Of a stretch of DNA of 51,146 nt, positions 29,668 through 39,243 are shown piece after piece. The stretch spans positions 1 through 51,146 of the forward strand of contig JAQQAM010000198.1 of the NCBI GenBank assembly GCA_028532905.1, given 5' to 3'. The first letter of the stretch is position 1. Each line of letters opens with the position of its first letter. Both the position numbers and the translations under genes were made by a program. This DNA comes from Spirochaetales bacterium (GTDB taxonomy: Bacteria; Spirochaetota; Spirochaetia; DSM-2461). The notes beneath the pieces were generated by a model, which ran no database searches, was not told where the DNA came from, and was given only the letters and a program-made list of their open reading frames with translations.

Positions 29668-30960
29668 TCAGGTAATGAGAGAGATAATCTCTTTGATGGG
29701 CATGCAGTGTTCATCCGCCTCTTTGGCCCTCTGATGCTCCAGAATGGATCTGGCGGTCTGCTCCATAACGGGATAGGCAGATCGCAAGAGATGGTTGGCA
29801 TAAATCACAATGGAGATGCCCTTTTCCGAGAGCTCCTTTTCTGTGATATGGGAGTAGGTGCTGGGTACGGCGACCAGAGGGACTTTCTGTTCAAAGGCAG
29901 TAAATCTGTCGCAGAACTCGAAGAGCATGACAGGTTCCTTCTCCTTGCTGTGGATCATGATCCCATCGGCACCAGCCTGGATATAGGCTTCGGCACGCTC
30001 CAGAGCATCTTCCACGCCCATTCCCAGATTCAGGCTTTCAATGCGGGCAATAATCATAAAATCTTCGGTAATTTGGGATTTTTTGCCTGTCTGAATTTTA
30101 TGACAGATATTCTCTATGGAATCCTGCTTCTGCAGATCATCCGAGTCAAAGAGGGAGTTTTTCTTGAGACCCGTTTTATCCTCGATAATAACTGCAGAGA
30201 TTCCCATCCGCTCCAGAGTCCGCACGGTATAGGCGAAGTGCTCAGGGATACCCCCGCTGTCCCCATCGTAGATAATGGGCTTGGTGGTGGTTTCAAGAAT
30301 ATCGTTTATGGTATTCATCCGGCTTGTGACATCCACCACCTCGATATCCGGCTTGCCCTTGTTGGTTGAGTCGGTGAGACTGCTCAGCCACATGGCATCG
30401 AACTCAAGGAGCTGTCCCTCTTTTTTCACTGAGGTTTTTTCTACGATCAGACCGGTCAGACCGCTGTGGGCTTCCATCACCCGAACCACATCCTTGGCTT
30501 CCAGCAGGCGGCGCAGCCGCTTAAGCCTGACTTCCGGGGTCGTCCCCACTTCTTTGAGGGCTCTGTTGAGCTTGGTGCTGGAGATGCCGGGGGTATAGGT
30601 CGGTTCGATCAACTCTCCCCCCCACTCTTTGAGGGTATCGATGACCCGCTGTCTGGTCTTTTTCTGGACCCCTTCCTTCCAGTCGTCTCCGTGGACCACA
30701 TAATCGGGCCTCAGTTTCAGCAGGTTGGGAACATAATCCAGAGTATCCTGGGGAATGACCCGCTCTACCCCTTTGAGGTTCTCCACAATGGTCTTTCTCT
30801 GTTCATAGGCCATAAAGGGAAGCCGTTTGTAACTGGCAATGGCTTTATCGGTCAAGACACCGACAGTTACCTCTCCGTATTTGGCGGCCACCTTCAGAAT
30901 ATTCAGATGCCCCGGATGGATAAGGTCGGCACTCATGGCTACATATATCGTCTTTTTCAT
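29668..30960 (-). CDS. aepX: Bifunctional cytidylyltransferase-phosphoenolpyruvate mutase
   Basis: N-term HPGH and ISSTKL nucleotidyltransferase motifs; C-term [12 protein letters not shown] (PEP mutase EDKxxxKxNS). Confidence 0.92.
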   Translation of the reverse strand: MKKTIYVAMSADLIHPGHLNILKVAAKYGEVTVGVLTDKAIASYKRLPFMAYEQRKTIVENLKGVERVIPQDTLDYVPNLLKLRPDYVVHGDDWKEGVQKKTRQRVIDTLKEWGGELIEPTYTPGISSTKLNRALKEVGTTPEVRLKRLRRLLEAKDVVRVMEAHSGLTGLIVEKTSVKKEGQLLEFDAMWLSSLTDSTNKGKPDIEVVDVTSRMNTINDILETTTKPIIYDGDSGGIPEHFAYTVRTLERMGISAVIIEDKTGLKKNSLFDSDDLQKQDSIENICHKIQTGKKSQITEDFMIIARIESLNLGMGVEDALERAEAYIQAGADGIMIHSKEKEPVMLFEFCDRFTAFEQKVPLVAVPSTYSHITEKELSEKGISIVIYANHLLRSAYPVMEQTARSILEHQRAKEADEHCMPIKEIISLIT

Positions 30961-31068
30961 AATTGTTAAAAATAAATTAACATAGAGCTGTGAAAATAGA
31001 AAGACTGGGATTTTTCACTGGATATACTGAACTTGAACAGTACTGACAGACAGAGTATAAATAGGATT

Positions 31069-31923
31069 ATGTCCAAACCTGTGCTTTCCATAATCATTGT
31101 AACCTATAACAGCGGTTCCGTTCTTGAAGACTGCCTGGAATCCCTGAAAAAAACGATTCCCGAAGCAGAAGTTCTTGTCGTGGATAATCATCCTGAACAG
31201 ACGGATACAAAAGCCTTTGATACAAAATATTCTAAAGTCCGTTTTATTTCCAACCCGGCCAATACAGGGTTCGGTGCTGGAAACAATATGGGTGCCCGGG
31301 AAGCCATGGGAGAATACCTCTTTTTTCTGAACCCTGATACGACAATTGAAAAGTTCAACCTTCCAAAGCTGATGCAGTTTCAAAAGAATAACCCTGATGC
31401 CCTGACGGGGTTCCCCCTTTATTATCCCGATGGAGGATGGTGCAAGCCCTTAAAATATCTGCCTGAGATCGATTTTATACTACCTAAAAAACTCTATAAC
31501 AGACTCTGGGACCGTTACATGACAAAAGATGGTTTTATCCCTCAAAAGCTCTATATTTCAGGAGCCGCTTTTATCATTAAAGCCGATCTCTTTCAGGAAG
31601 CCGGAGGGTTCGATGAGGCTCAGTTTCTGTTTTTTGAAGAAAATGCTCTGAGGAGCGCACTGCTCAAACTCGGCCACTATAAACCGGCTGTTTTAAGTGA
31701 GGGGTTCCGGATCATACATCACGAAGGAACCAGTTACAACCGGAATGCCATAGCCTGGTATACGGACTCGTTGTATCACTATGCGTCCAAATACGGCAAA
31801 AATTACCTGATTCCCTATAAACTCTTTTGCGTGAGACTCTCCCGAATGATGGGCAATTTAAGAGGTAAAGACACAAAGAGCAAGGATATTCTGATTACCG
31901 AACTGAAACGAAAGGAGCGCTGA
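31069..31923 (+). CDS. Glycosyltransferase family 2
   Basis: LSIIIVTYNSGSVLEDCLESL; NTGFGAGNNMG; FFLNPDT; alternative start at 31033. Confidence 0.9.
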   Translation: MSKPVLSIIIVTYNSGSVLEDCLESLKKTIPEAEVLVVDNHPEQTDTKAFDTKYSKVRFISNPANTGFGAGNNMGAREAMGEYLFFLNPDTTIEKFNLPKLMQFQKNNPDALTGFPLYYPDGGWCKPLKYLPEIDFILPKKLYNRLWDRYMTKDGFIPQKLYISGAAFIIKADLFQEAGGFDEAQFLFFEENALRSALLKLGHYKPAVLSEGFRIIHHEGTSYNRNAIAWYTDSLYHYASKYGKNYLIPYKLFCVRLSRMMGNLRGKDTKSKDILITELKRKER

Positions 31924-31926
31924 TTC

Positions 31927-32850
31927 TCAAGCTCTTTTTTGAATTTTATCCATAAGAATCAAACCCAAAGACAGGGGAAGAATTACAATAAATGCCAGCT
32001 TGTTTTTCCCCTTCTCTATCCGCCGGAGCATTTCTGCAAGACTGATCTTCAAATGCCAGGAATAGCGGGTATAGGAAATAAAAGTCAGAAATTTGAACTT
32101 GATTGAGGGAATGCGGGGAAAATACTTATTAATCCGCATCTGTGCATAATACTGACGGCCTTTGAGGAATCGGAGTTTTTTAGTCCGCATGGATAAAGGA
32201 ACCTTTCCTTCTTCCTGACGATAATAGATCCGGACAATTTCATTGAAGCAATAGAGCTTGTATTTCTCGGCCATGTCAAAATAGGTGGCCGAATGGATCA
32301 CGTGGCGGTCCACCCCTTCGTAGTACGGAAACTCTTTGAGAACCTCGGTGCGGTACATTTCCAGCTTATCCCCGCGAATTTTGTATTTAAAGGTTGTTTC
32401 ATAAAAGTCGGCGATCAGAGGATTAACCGGGAATTTATTACCCACCAACTCACCGTGCTGGTCTTCACAGAGCCCCACAAGGGCGGACAGCCCTTTACGG
32501 GTTTCATCGTCAATGGAGTCCCAGTGCTTCATGTAGATGGCCAGGGCATCGGGTGTAAGCTCATCATCCGCATCGCAGCTCACGAAAAGATCATAGGCAG
32601 CCTCCCGGACCCCCCGGTTCATGGCCGCCATCTTTCCTTTGTTCACTTCCTGACGAAAATAGCGGATGGGGAAATCATTTTTCTCCTGCAGCCAGCCCTG
32701 AACAATCTCATTTGTGTTATCTGTAGAGCAGTCATCGACAATGACCCACTCAAAATTCTTATAACTTTGAGCCTGAAGACTCCTATAAACTCTATGGAGA
32801 TATTCGCCATAGTTGTAGGCGGCTGTGAATACGGTTACAGGATCAGACAT
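31927..32850 (-). CDS. Glycosyltransferase family 2
   Basis: VTVFTAAYNYGEYLHRVYRSLQAQSYKNFEWVIVDDCSTDNT; SCDADDEL. Confidence 0.93.
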   Translation of the reverse strand: MSDPVTVFTAAYNYGEYLHRVYRSLQAQSYKNFEWVIVDDCSTDNTNEIVQGWLQEKNDFPIRYFRQEVNKGKMAAMNRGVREAAYDLFVSCDADDELTPDALAIYMKHWDSIDDETRKGLSALVGLCEDQHGELVGNKFPVNPLIADFYETTFKYKIRGDKLEMYRTEVLKEFPYYEGVDRHVIHSATYFDMAEKYKLYCFNEIVRIYYRQEEGKVPLSMRTKKLRFLKGRQYYAQMRINKYFPRIPSIKFKFLTFISYTRYSWHLKISLAEMLRRIEKGKNKLAFIVILPLSLGLILMDKIQKRA

Positions 32851-32862
32851 GATTCCTCCGGA

Positions 32863-34428
32863 TTAAAATGAGTAAGCAACACCGGTCTCAAAGTGAAAAT
32901 GGAGTACATTTTCCCGCCAGACCCAGTTTTCATTGAGAGTATACAGGAGGCTTGCTTTTCCGTACAGGTTCCAGTCTCCCAGGAAGTAAACCGCATCCAG
33001 ACTGACATCATTATCAATAAACTGACCAAAGGTTGATCTTTTGTAATCGGGATCATTTATCACCACATTATAGAAATAGTCGCTGTCCCAGCAGACCCGA
33101 GTATACTCCAGACCGATTTTACCCAGATTGTGGTAATAAGAAACATTCACCCACTGACTATTGGAACCAGGGCCAATCCAGGCTCCGGGACTTTGGCCCT
33201 TATGAGCATACCCTTGAGTCCATCCAGCCCAACCATGCCGGTACCAGGGACCTGCCGGACGAACATTGGTGGTTCTGGTCTGTGCCAGATTGGCATGTTC
33301 AAAAGAGAAAACCAGCCTCTGACCGGGATTCCACTCTTTTAAGATCTGGGAGACTCCCAGAACCTGAGCAGATGTATGCTCGGGGCTGGTTATGGGATGG
33401 GTATAATCATTATTGGCCCACTCACCGTACACAGTGAAACCCACACTCGGAAACTTCCAGTCAAAGGTCAGGGCAATCATACCGTCTTCATCATCTTCTG
33501 AACCGGGTTTATTACTGCTGAAAATGGGCACCGCAGCAATCAGGTCAAGAGCATTCCAGAACTGATTGGGTTTGTAATACTGATGAACAGCTCCCAGGCT
33601 CAGTCCGGGCACAAAAGAGGGAGCCCAGGCGACAGCCAGTCCGGAAAACCAGGCCAGATCATTATCGGGATTAGTATCATAATAGTCGGATTCTTCCAGC
33701 CACCCCCAGAAGAAACGCCCTTCAAAACTTCCCAGCTTCCAGATTTCCTGTGGGCGATAAGTTCCCAGGTCAAAGTGGGGAAAACCTCCTGCATTATTAC
33801 TGAGCATAATATTATTCTGCCGTCCCGGTCCCAGAGTCACTTCCTCGGTTGAAAAACCGAAGGTGACATACTCTTGCCAGTAGAAGCGAATATCACTCTG
33901 CCCCCAGTCAAAAGCGTAGAGGAACTCGTCACCCTGTCTCTGAAGCCGGTCGTAGTCCCGGCCGCTCCACCAGTCTCCCCAGCCGGAACTGACGTTGGTG
34001 GAGACAATATCAAAGTCTGAATTCTGGGCCCACCAGAACTGGGGATAAAGGCGGATGGAATACCAGTCGTTCATCCAGTCCATCCCGAAGGAGGTGACAT
34101 TATTAAATCCCTTACCCTGCCAGAGGGCGCCGTCGTTCCGGCCCCATGCTTTGAATGTGTTATAGGAGAAAAAAGTTTCGGGATCTATGAGTCTCAAAGT
34201 CCCCAGAGATGTCTCCACCAGGGGAGAGGCATATGAACGCCCGCCCCAATCAAATTCACTCCGGGCGGCATCCGTACTGTAACTGTGATAAATCAATGAA
34301 GTGGAATCCTGATTCCCTGCCAACTCATCATAATACAGAAAATCATCATAGATACCCCGAAAGGACATATCCGCAGACAGAAAACCGGAAATAAACAAAA
34401 AACCCCACAAAAATATATTACGCTTCAC
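32863..34428 (-). CDS. Capsule assembly Wzi-family-like outer-membrane protein
   Basis: Signal peptide, long aromatic-rich barrel; GTG start at 34428 with GGGAG SD preferred to ATG at 34440. Confidence 0.6.
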   Translation of the reverse strand: MKRNIFLWGFLFISGFLSADMSFRGIYDDFLYYDELAGNQDSTSLIYHSYSTDAARSEFDWGGRSYASPLVETSLGTLRLIDPETFFSYNTFKAWGRNDGALWQGKGFNNVTSFGMDWMNDWYSIRLYPQFWWAQNSDFDIVSTNVSSGWGDWWSGRDYDRLQRQGDEFLYAFDWGQSDIRFYWQEYVTFGFSTEEVTLGPGRQNNIMLSNNAGGFPHFDLGTYRPQEIWKLGSFEGRFFWGWLEESDYYDTNPDNDLAWFSGLAVAWAPSFVPGLSLGAVHQYYKPNQFWNALDLIAAVPIFSSNKPGSEDDEDGMIALTFDWKFPSVGFTVYGEWANNDYTHPITSPEHTSAQVLGVSQILKEWNPGQRLVFSFEHANLAQTRTTNVRPAGPWYRHGWAGWTQGYAHKGQSPGAWIGPGSNSQWVNVSYYHNLGKIGLEYTRVCWDSDYFYNVVINDPDYKRSTFGQFIDNDVSLDAVYFLGDWNLYGKASLLYTLNENWVWRENVLHFHFETGVAYSF

Positions 34429-34440
34429 AGTGACTCCCAT

Positions 34441-34470
34441 AAAAAAGGCATGACCTCAGTCATGCCTTTT
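34441..34470. terminator. Strong bidirectional intrinsic terminator between rmlB and the wzi-like gene
   Basis: AAAAGGCATGAC-CTCA-GTCATGCCTTTT. Confidence 0.88.
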
Positions 34471-34502
34471 CAGTATAAAGTAATATCCCTGGATTTGAAA
34501 AG

Positions 34503-35591
34503 TTATCGTTCTGTATAATTCTTTTCCATCCACTTCCTGTACTCGCCAGACTTGATATTCTCAATCCAGGCCCTATTGTCCAGATACCAGCGGACGGTTT
34601 TCTTCAGTCCCTCTTCAAAATCCAGAGACTGGGTCCATCCCAGCTCATTCTTGAGCTTATCACAGTTGATGGCATAACGCTGATCATGACCGGGACGGTC
34701 TTTTACAAAGGTGATCAGATCTTTCAGATCCTGTACCTCTTTACCTGCTTCAGAGGCCACCACCTCACAGAGTGTATTCACAAGGCGGATATTCTCCCAT
34801 TCGTTCTCCCCGCCGATATTATAGGTTTCTCCCAGCTTTCCGCCCTGCATTACAGCCCAGACCGCTGTGTTATGGTCTTCCACAAAGAGCCAGTCCCTGA
34901 TGTTCTTACCATCTCCGTAGACAGGAAGAGGTTTACCTTTGAGCATATTCTCAATCATCACAGGAATTAGTTTTTCCGGAAACTGATAGGGGCCGTAATT
35001 ATTGGAACAGTTGGTCATGGTGACAGGGAGACAATAGGTATGGAAATAGGCCATCACCAGATGATCAGAAGATGCTTTGGATGCAGAATAGGGACTCCTG
35101 GGATCATAAGGAGTTGTTTCATAGAAATATCCTGTGTCTCCCAAGGAACCATAGACTTCATCTGTTGAGACATGGTGAAAGAGTTTCCCTTCAAAATCCC
35201 CAATCCAGGCTTTCCGGGCAGCATCCAGCAAGGTAAAGGTACCGTTCACATTGGTTCTGATAAAGGCCTCAGGACCTTCGATGGAGCGGTCTACATGACT
35301 TTCGGCGGCCAGATGACAGACAGTGTCGATGCCATACTCATCAAACAGTCCTTCTACAAACGCCCTGTCGCAGATATCACCCTGTTTGAAGATATAGCGC
35401 TCTGGAAAAGCAGCGGCCACATCATCCAGTGAGGCGGCATTTCCGGCATAGGTAAGCTTATCCAGGTTGATTACCCGGCCTGTAAACTCAGGGTTATTTA
35501 ATAAAACCCGGATAAAGTTGCTGCCGATAAACCCGGCTCCGCCGGTGACCAGTATATTCTTTAAAGTCCTAGAGGATGTCATCTTTTCCAA
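34503..35591 (-). CDS. rmlB: dTDP-glucose 4,6-dehydratase
   Basis: LVTGGAGFIGSNFIR; STDEVYG; YSASKASSDHL. Confidence 0.95.
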   Translation of the reverse strand: MEKMTSSRTLKNILVTGGAGFIGSNFIRVLLNNPEFTGRVINLDKLTYAGNAASLDDVAAAFPERYIFKQGDICDRAFVEGLFDEYGIDTVCHLAAESHVDRSIEGPEAFIRTNVNGTFTLLDAARKAWIGDFEGKLFHHVSTDEVYGSLGDTGYFYETTPYDPRSPYSASKASSDHLVMAYFHTYCLPVTMTNCSNNYGPYQFPEKLIPVMIENMLKGKPLPVYGDGKNIRDWLFVEDHNTAVWAVMQGGKLGETYNIGGENEWENIRLVNTLCEVVASEAGKEVQDLKDLITFVKDRPGHDQRYAINCDKLKNELGWTQSLDFEEGLKKTVRWYLDNRAWIENIKSGEYRKWMEKNYTER

Positions 35592-36444
35592 TTCCTTTCA
35601 TAAACGTATTCAAAGAGTCCTGCCAGCGGGGTACATCATACCCCAGCACAGTGCGAACCTTATTCTTATTCAATAGCGAAAAAGCAGGCCTTTTGGCAGC
35701 TGTAGGGAACTCATCGGATGTACAGGGATTCAGGGCACAGTCGGATTCAATCAACCCGGATGCTCTTCCTAAAGTATAGATTTCAGAAGCAAAACCGTGC
35801 CAACTGCATTCTCCTTCTCCTGACAGATGATAGGTTCCAAAAGAAGTAGAATTATCAATTACAATCTTCTTTATCAGTCCGGTTAAATCTCGTGTCCAGG
35901 TGGGGGAACCGATCTGATCATCCACAACTTTTAAAGTTTCAAGCCTGTTCATCAGCCCTACCATGGTATACACGAAATTGGGCCCATATTGACCATAGAG
36001 CCAGGCGGTACGGATAATAAAGTGTTTATTGCAGATTTTCCTGACGACATCTTCCCCTACCAGCTTGCTGGCACCATACACTCCAACAGGTCCGGTGGGT
36101 GCGTCTTCATCCAGTGGCATAGAACTGCTGCCGTCAAAAACATAATCAGTTGAAATAAGAAGGAGAGGAACATCCAGAGACGCAGCTACACGAGCAATAT
36201 TCTCTACTCCATTCTTATTTATCAGATAAGCGGTCTCCTGATCCTCTTCCGCCTTATCCACAGCCGTATAGGCCGAGCAGTTAATGATAAAAGAGATATC
36301 TTTCCCAAAAGCAAAATCTTTCATAACCTCCGGTTCCAGAATGGAAACCTCTTTATCGGTTCCGATAAAATCAATGCCGGCTTCAGAGAATTCCCTGCTC
36401 AAATCCTGACCAAGCATTCCAAGATTTCCAATTATCCAAATCAT
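35569..36444 (-). CDS. rmlD: dTDP-4-dehydrorhamnose reductase
   Basis: MIWIIGNLGMLGQDL; INCSAYTAVDKAE; STDYVFDG. Confidence 0.94.
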   Translation of the reverse strand: MIWIIGNLGMLGQDLSREFSEAGIDFIGTDKEVSILEPEVMKDFAFGKDISFIINCSAYTAVDKAEEDQETAYLINKNGVENIARVAASLDVPLLLISTDYVFDGSSSMPLDEDAPTGPVGVYGASKLVGEDVVRKICNKHFIIRTAWLYGQYGPNFVYTMVGLMNRLETLKVVDDQIGSPTWTRDLTGLIKKIVIDNSTSFGTYHLSGEGECSWHGFASEIYTLGRASGLIESDCALNPCTSDEFPTAAKRPAFSLLNKNKVRTVLGYDVPRWQDSLNTFMKGIGKDDIL

Positions 36445-36986
36445 AAAGACAGATCCTTAAGGTAGGGAAGCTGAGCATCTTTACCAGAGAGAAGAGGATC
36501 TCCCTCCAGTGGCCAGGGAATAGAGAGATCCGGATCATCCCATTTCACCCCCCCATCAACTTCAGGAGCATACTCAGCTGTGCATTTATATAGGAAATGG
36601 GTATTATCTTCCAGAGTCAGAAAACCATGACCGAATCCGGGAGGAATATAAAACATAGTATTATTCTCTGCTGTCAGCTCAATACCAACATGCTTGCCAA
36701 AGGTAGGAGAGCCTGGAATCAGATCCACTGCTACATCCCAAACGGCTCCAGCCAGGACTCTTACCAGCTTGCCTTGAGCATGGGGAGCCGACTGAAAGTG
36801 CAGTCCACGGAGAACACCCTTACAGGAAAAGGAGTGGTTATCCTGACAAAACTCCTCAGTAATACCGGCAGATACAAAATCACTTTTCTTATAGGTTTCC
36901 ATAAAAAAACCACGGTCATCCCCGAACTTCCGTGGTTGAATGATCACAACTCCCGGAATGGAGGTCTCTTTAAACTCAAAAGGCAT
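36441..36986 (-). CDS. rmlC: dTDP-4-dehydrorhamnose 3,5-epimerase
   Basis: GVVIIQPRKFGDDRGFFMETYKK; GVLRGLHFQ; YIPPGFGHGFLTLED. Confidence 0.95.
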   Translation of the reverse strand: MPFEFKETSIPGVVIIQPRKFGDDRGFFMETYKKSDFVSAGITEEFCQDNHSFSCKGVLRGLHFQSAPHAQGKLVRVLAGAVWDVAVDLIPGSPTFGKHVGIELTAENNTMFYIPPGFGHGFLTLEDNTHFLYKCTAEYAPEVDGGVKWDDPDLSIPWPLEGDPLLSGKDAQLPYLKDLSL

Positions 36987-37859
36987 CTACTCTCCCCTCT
37001 CCAGAATATCCAGCAGATACTGGCCATATGAGGATTTTGCTAATGCATTAGCCAAACGGGCAAACTGATCTCTGTCGATAAAACCCTGACGATAAGCAAT
37101 TTCTTCAATACAGGCAATCTTGAGCCCCTGACGAGCTTCAATAACCTCTACATACTGGGAAGCTTCCAGAAGACTCTGGTGAGTCCCTGTATCCAACCAG
37201 GCAAAGCCCCGGCCCATAAGTTCCACCTTAAGCTCACCCCGCCTGAGGTACTCTTTATTTACATCGGTAATTTCCAGCTCCCCTCTGGGAGAGGGCTTCA
37301 GCTTACAGGCCATATCCACTACCTGGTTATCATAAAAATACAAACCGACAACCGCATAGTTCGATTTAGGAACAGAAGGTTTCTCTTCTAAAGATAAAAC
37401 CTTTCCGGAAGAATCAAACTCAGCCACCCCATAACGCTCAGGATCTTTCACATAATATCCGAATACAGTAGCTCCGCTCTCCTGAGAGGCGGCAGATTGC
37501 ACCATCTTGGCAAAGTCATGCCCATAAAAAAGGTTATCTCCCAGCACCAGAGCACAGGAATCATCTCCGATAAAATCCTTACCAATGATAAAGGCCTCGG
37601 CCAACCCGTTGGGAGCATCCTGAACCGCATAGGACAAAGAAATCCCCAAATCTGAACCATCCCCCAACAACTCCTCAAAACGAGGCGTATCAGCTGGAGT
37701 CGAGATAACCAGGATTTCTCTGATCCCTGCCAACATAAGAGTCGACAGTGGATAGTAGATCATTGGCTTGTCAAAAATTGGGAGTAACTGCTTACAAATA
37801 GATCTTGTTGCTGGATAAAGACGTGTGCCGGAGCCTCCGGCTAGGATAATAGCTTTCAT
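36987..37859 (-). CDS. rmlA: Glucose-1-phosphate thymidylyltransferase
   Basis: [39 protein letters not shown]. Confidence 0.96.
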   Translation of the reverse strand: MKAIILAGGSGTRLYPATRSICKQLLPIFDKPMIYYPLSTLMLAGIREILVISTPADTPRFEELLGDGSDLGISLSYAVQDAPNGLAEAFIIGKDFIGDDSCALVLGDNLFYGHDFAKMVQSAASQESGATVFGYYVKDPERYGVAEFDSSGKVLSLEEKPSVPKSNYAVVGLYFYDNQVVDMACKLKPSPRGELEITDVNKEYLRRGELKVELMGRGFAWLDTGTHQSLLEASQYVEVIEARQGLKIACIEEIAYRQGFIDRDQFARLANALAKSSYGQYLLDILERGE

Positions 37860-37977
37860 TTCAATTATGATATAATAAAAAAATAATTAAATCATTAAAA
37901 TTATATTCATTTTCTGAGGCATAAAGTCAATGTTCAAAATTAAATTGAATAGTGGTTCCAGCAACACTAAATACACT

Positions 37978-39243
37978 CTAAAACCGCCCCAAAGCCCTCC
38001 CATGCATCTCACCAATCCATGCTTTGATATATTCAACCTCTTCCTCGGGTGTGGTAAAATCACTCCTGTCCTTCCAGGCGCTGTAGCTTTTATGCTTGTC
38101 TTCCCATTTATCCCAATCTTCCAGGGCGGCTTCTCTGACTTCCGCCCAGAGGCTGTCCACTTCTTCTAAAAGAGCCGGGAGCTCCCAGGCTCCCCCTGGT
38201 TCCAGAAGGGCTCTGTATTGAGCGTGCTGGGCAGGGGCGTAAGAGGGATGATACACAAGGCGCTGGAATACCTTATTGTCGGATGTGCCTGATTGAAAAT
38301 AGGCTCCTATCCGTTTGGTATTGTATCTTTGGCCGAAACTGGCATTAAAATCCCAGGGAAAGTAGTACCACAAGCCTCCGGGTTCCTTGTAATGGAAGGC
38401 GTTTTTGTTGACCGAGTCAGCGGCCGCCATAAAGGAGGTATAAAACCACCAGCCGTAATAGCTGTCCACATTGGCCCGGCTGTGAAATCCTGTTATGGGG
38501 TCTGCGAACTCACTGTCACTGGCATGATTCAGGAACAGGATAAACTCTTCCAGCGGCGTAAAGGCCCCTTCAATTCCAACACCGGGAGTGCCCATGACTT
38601 TATCAAAACCTTTATAGACTTCACTATGCAGATAGAAATTAGCATCTCTAGTATTCCCCTTGAACATATCCCCCCCCGGGATCATAGGTTTAACCAGGTT
38701 TGGGGGTGAGGCTGCGGCATAGCGGTCGATCATTGTCTCATCCACCGGATCGACCACCGTATACAGCCCTTCATAGGAGCCGTTGGTATACACCACGGCG
38801 CTGCTGGTCTGAATAACCGGGCTGTGGTAAGTGCCTGTTCCGTCATCCTGCAGGAGCTGCCAGAGCCTTTGGGCCAGACGGTTTCTTAAGTGGGAGTTAT
38901 CATCAAAATCGGCCAGGAGGAATACTTTTTTTCTCTGGGTGAATCCCTCGTCTCCCATATCAGGATCACTGAACAGATGGGTATCGGAAAACCTTAGGGT
39001 ATAGCTTTTTTTGGGGAAGTAGGCTGAAAAACCGCCGCGGATTTTCCCTTCCGCCTCATACCTTGTTCCTTTGTAGATGACAGAGCAGGGGGTATAAAAA
39101 TCCTTACTCACCGGTTTAGGGTCAAGATAAAACACGGGCAGTCCGGCGGAGGTCTGCTCCTGGTAGGGCAAAAGGGGATCATCATTCATAAAAAAGGAAC
39201 AGGAGGATGTAAACAGACTGATAATGAGAAGCAGGTAGATCAT
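37978..39243 (-). CDS. CotH kinase-family lipoprotein (module 2)
   Basis: LLIISLFTSSCSF lipobox; KIRGGFSAYFPKKSYTLRF; LLADFDDNSHLRNRLAQRLW; NKNAFHYKEPGGLWYYFPWDFNASFG. Confidence 0.85.
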   Translation of the reverse strand: MIYLLLIISLFTSSCSFFMNDDPLLPYQEQTSAGLPVFYLDPKPVSKDFYTPCSVIYKGTRYEAEGKIRGGFSAYFPKKSYTLRFSDTHLFSDPDMGDEGFTQRKKVFLLADFDDNSHLRNRLAQRLWQLLQDDGTGTYHSPVIQTSSAVVYTNGSYEGLYTVVDPVDETMIDRYAAASPPNLVKPMIPGGDMFKGNTRDANFYLHSEVYKGFDKVMGTPGVGIEGAFTPLEEFILFLNHASDSEFADPITGFHSRANVDSYYGWWFYTSFMAAADSVNKNAFHYKEPGGLWYYFPWDFNASFGQRYNTKRIGAYFQSGTSDNKVFQRLVYHPSYAPAQHAQYRALLEPGGAWELPALLEEVDSLWAEVREAALEDWDKWEDKHKSYSAWKDRSDFTTPEEEVEYIKAWIGEMHGRALGRF

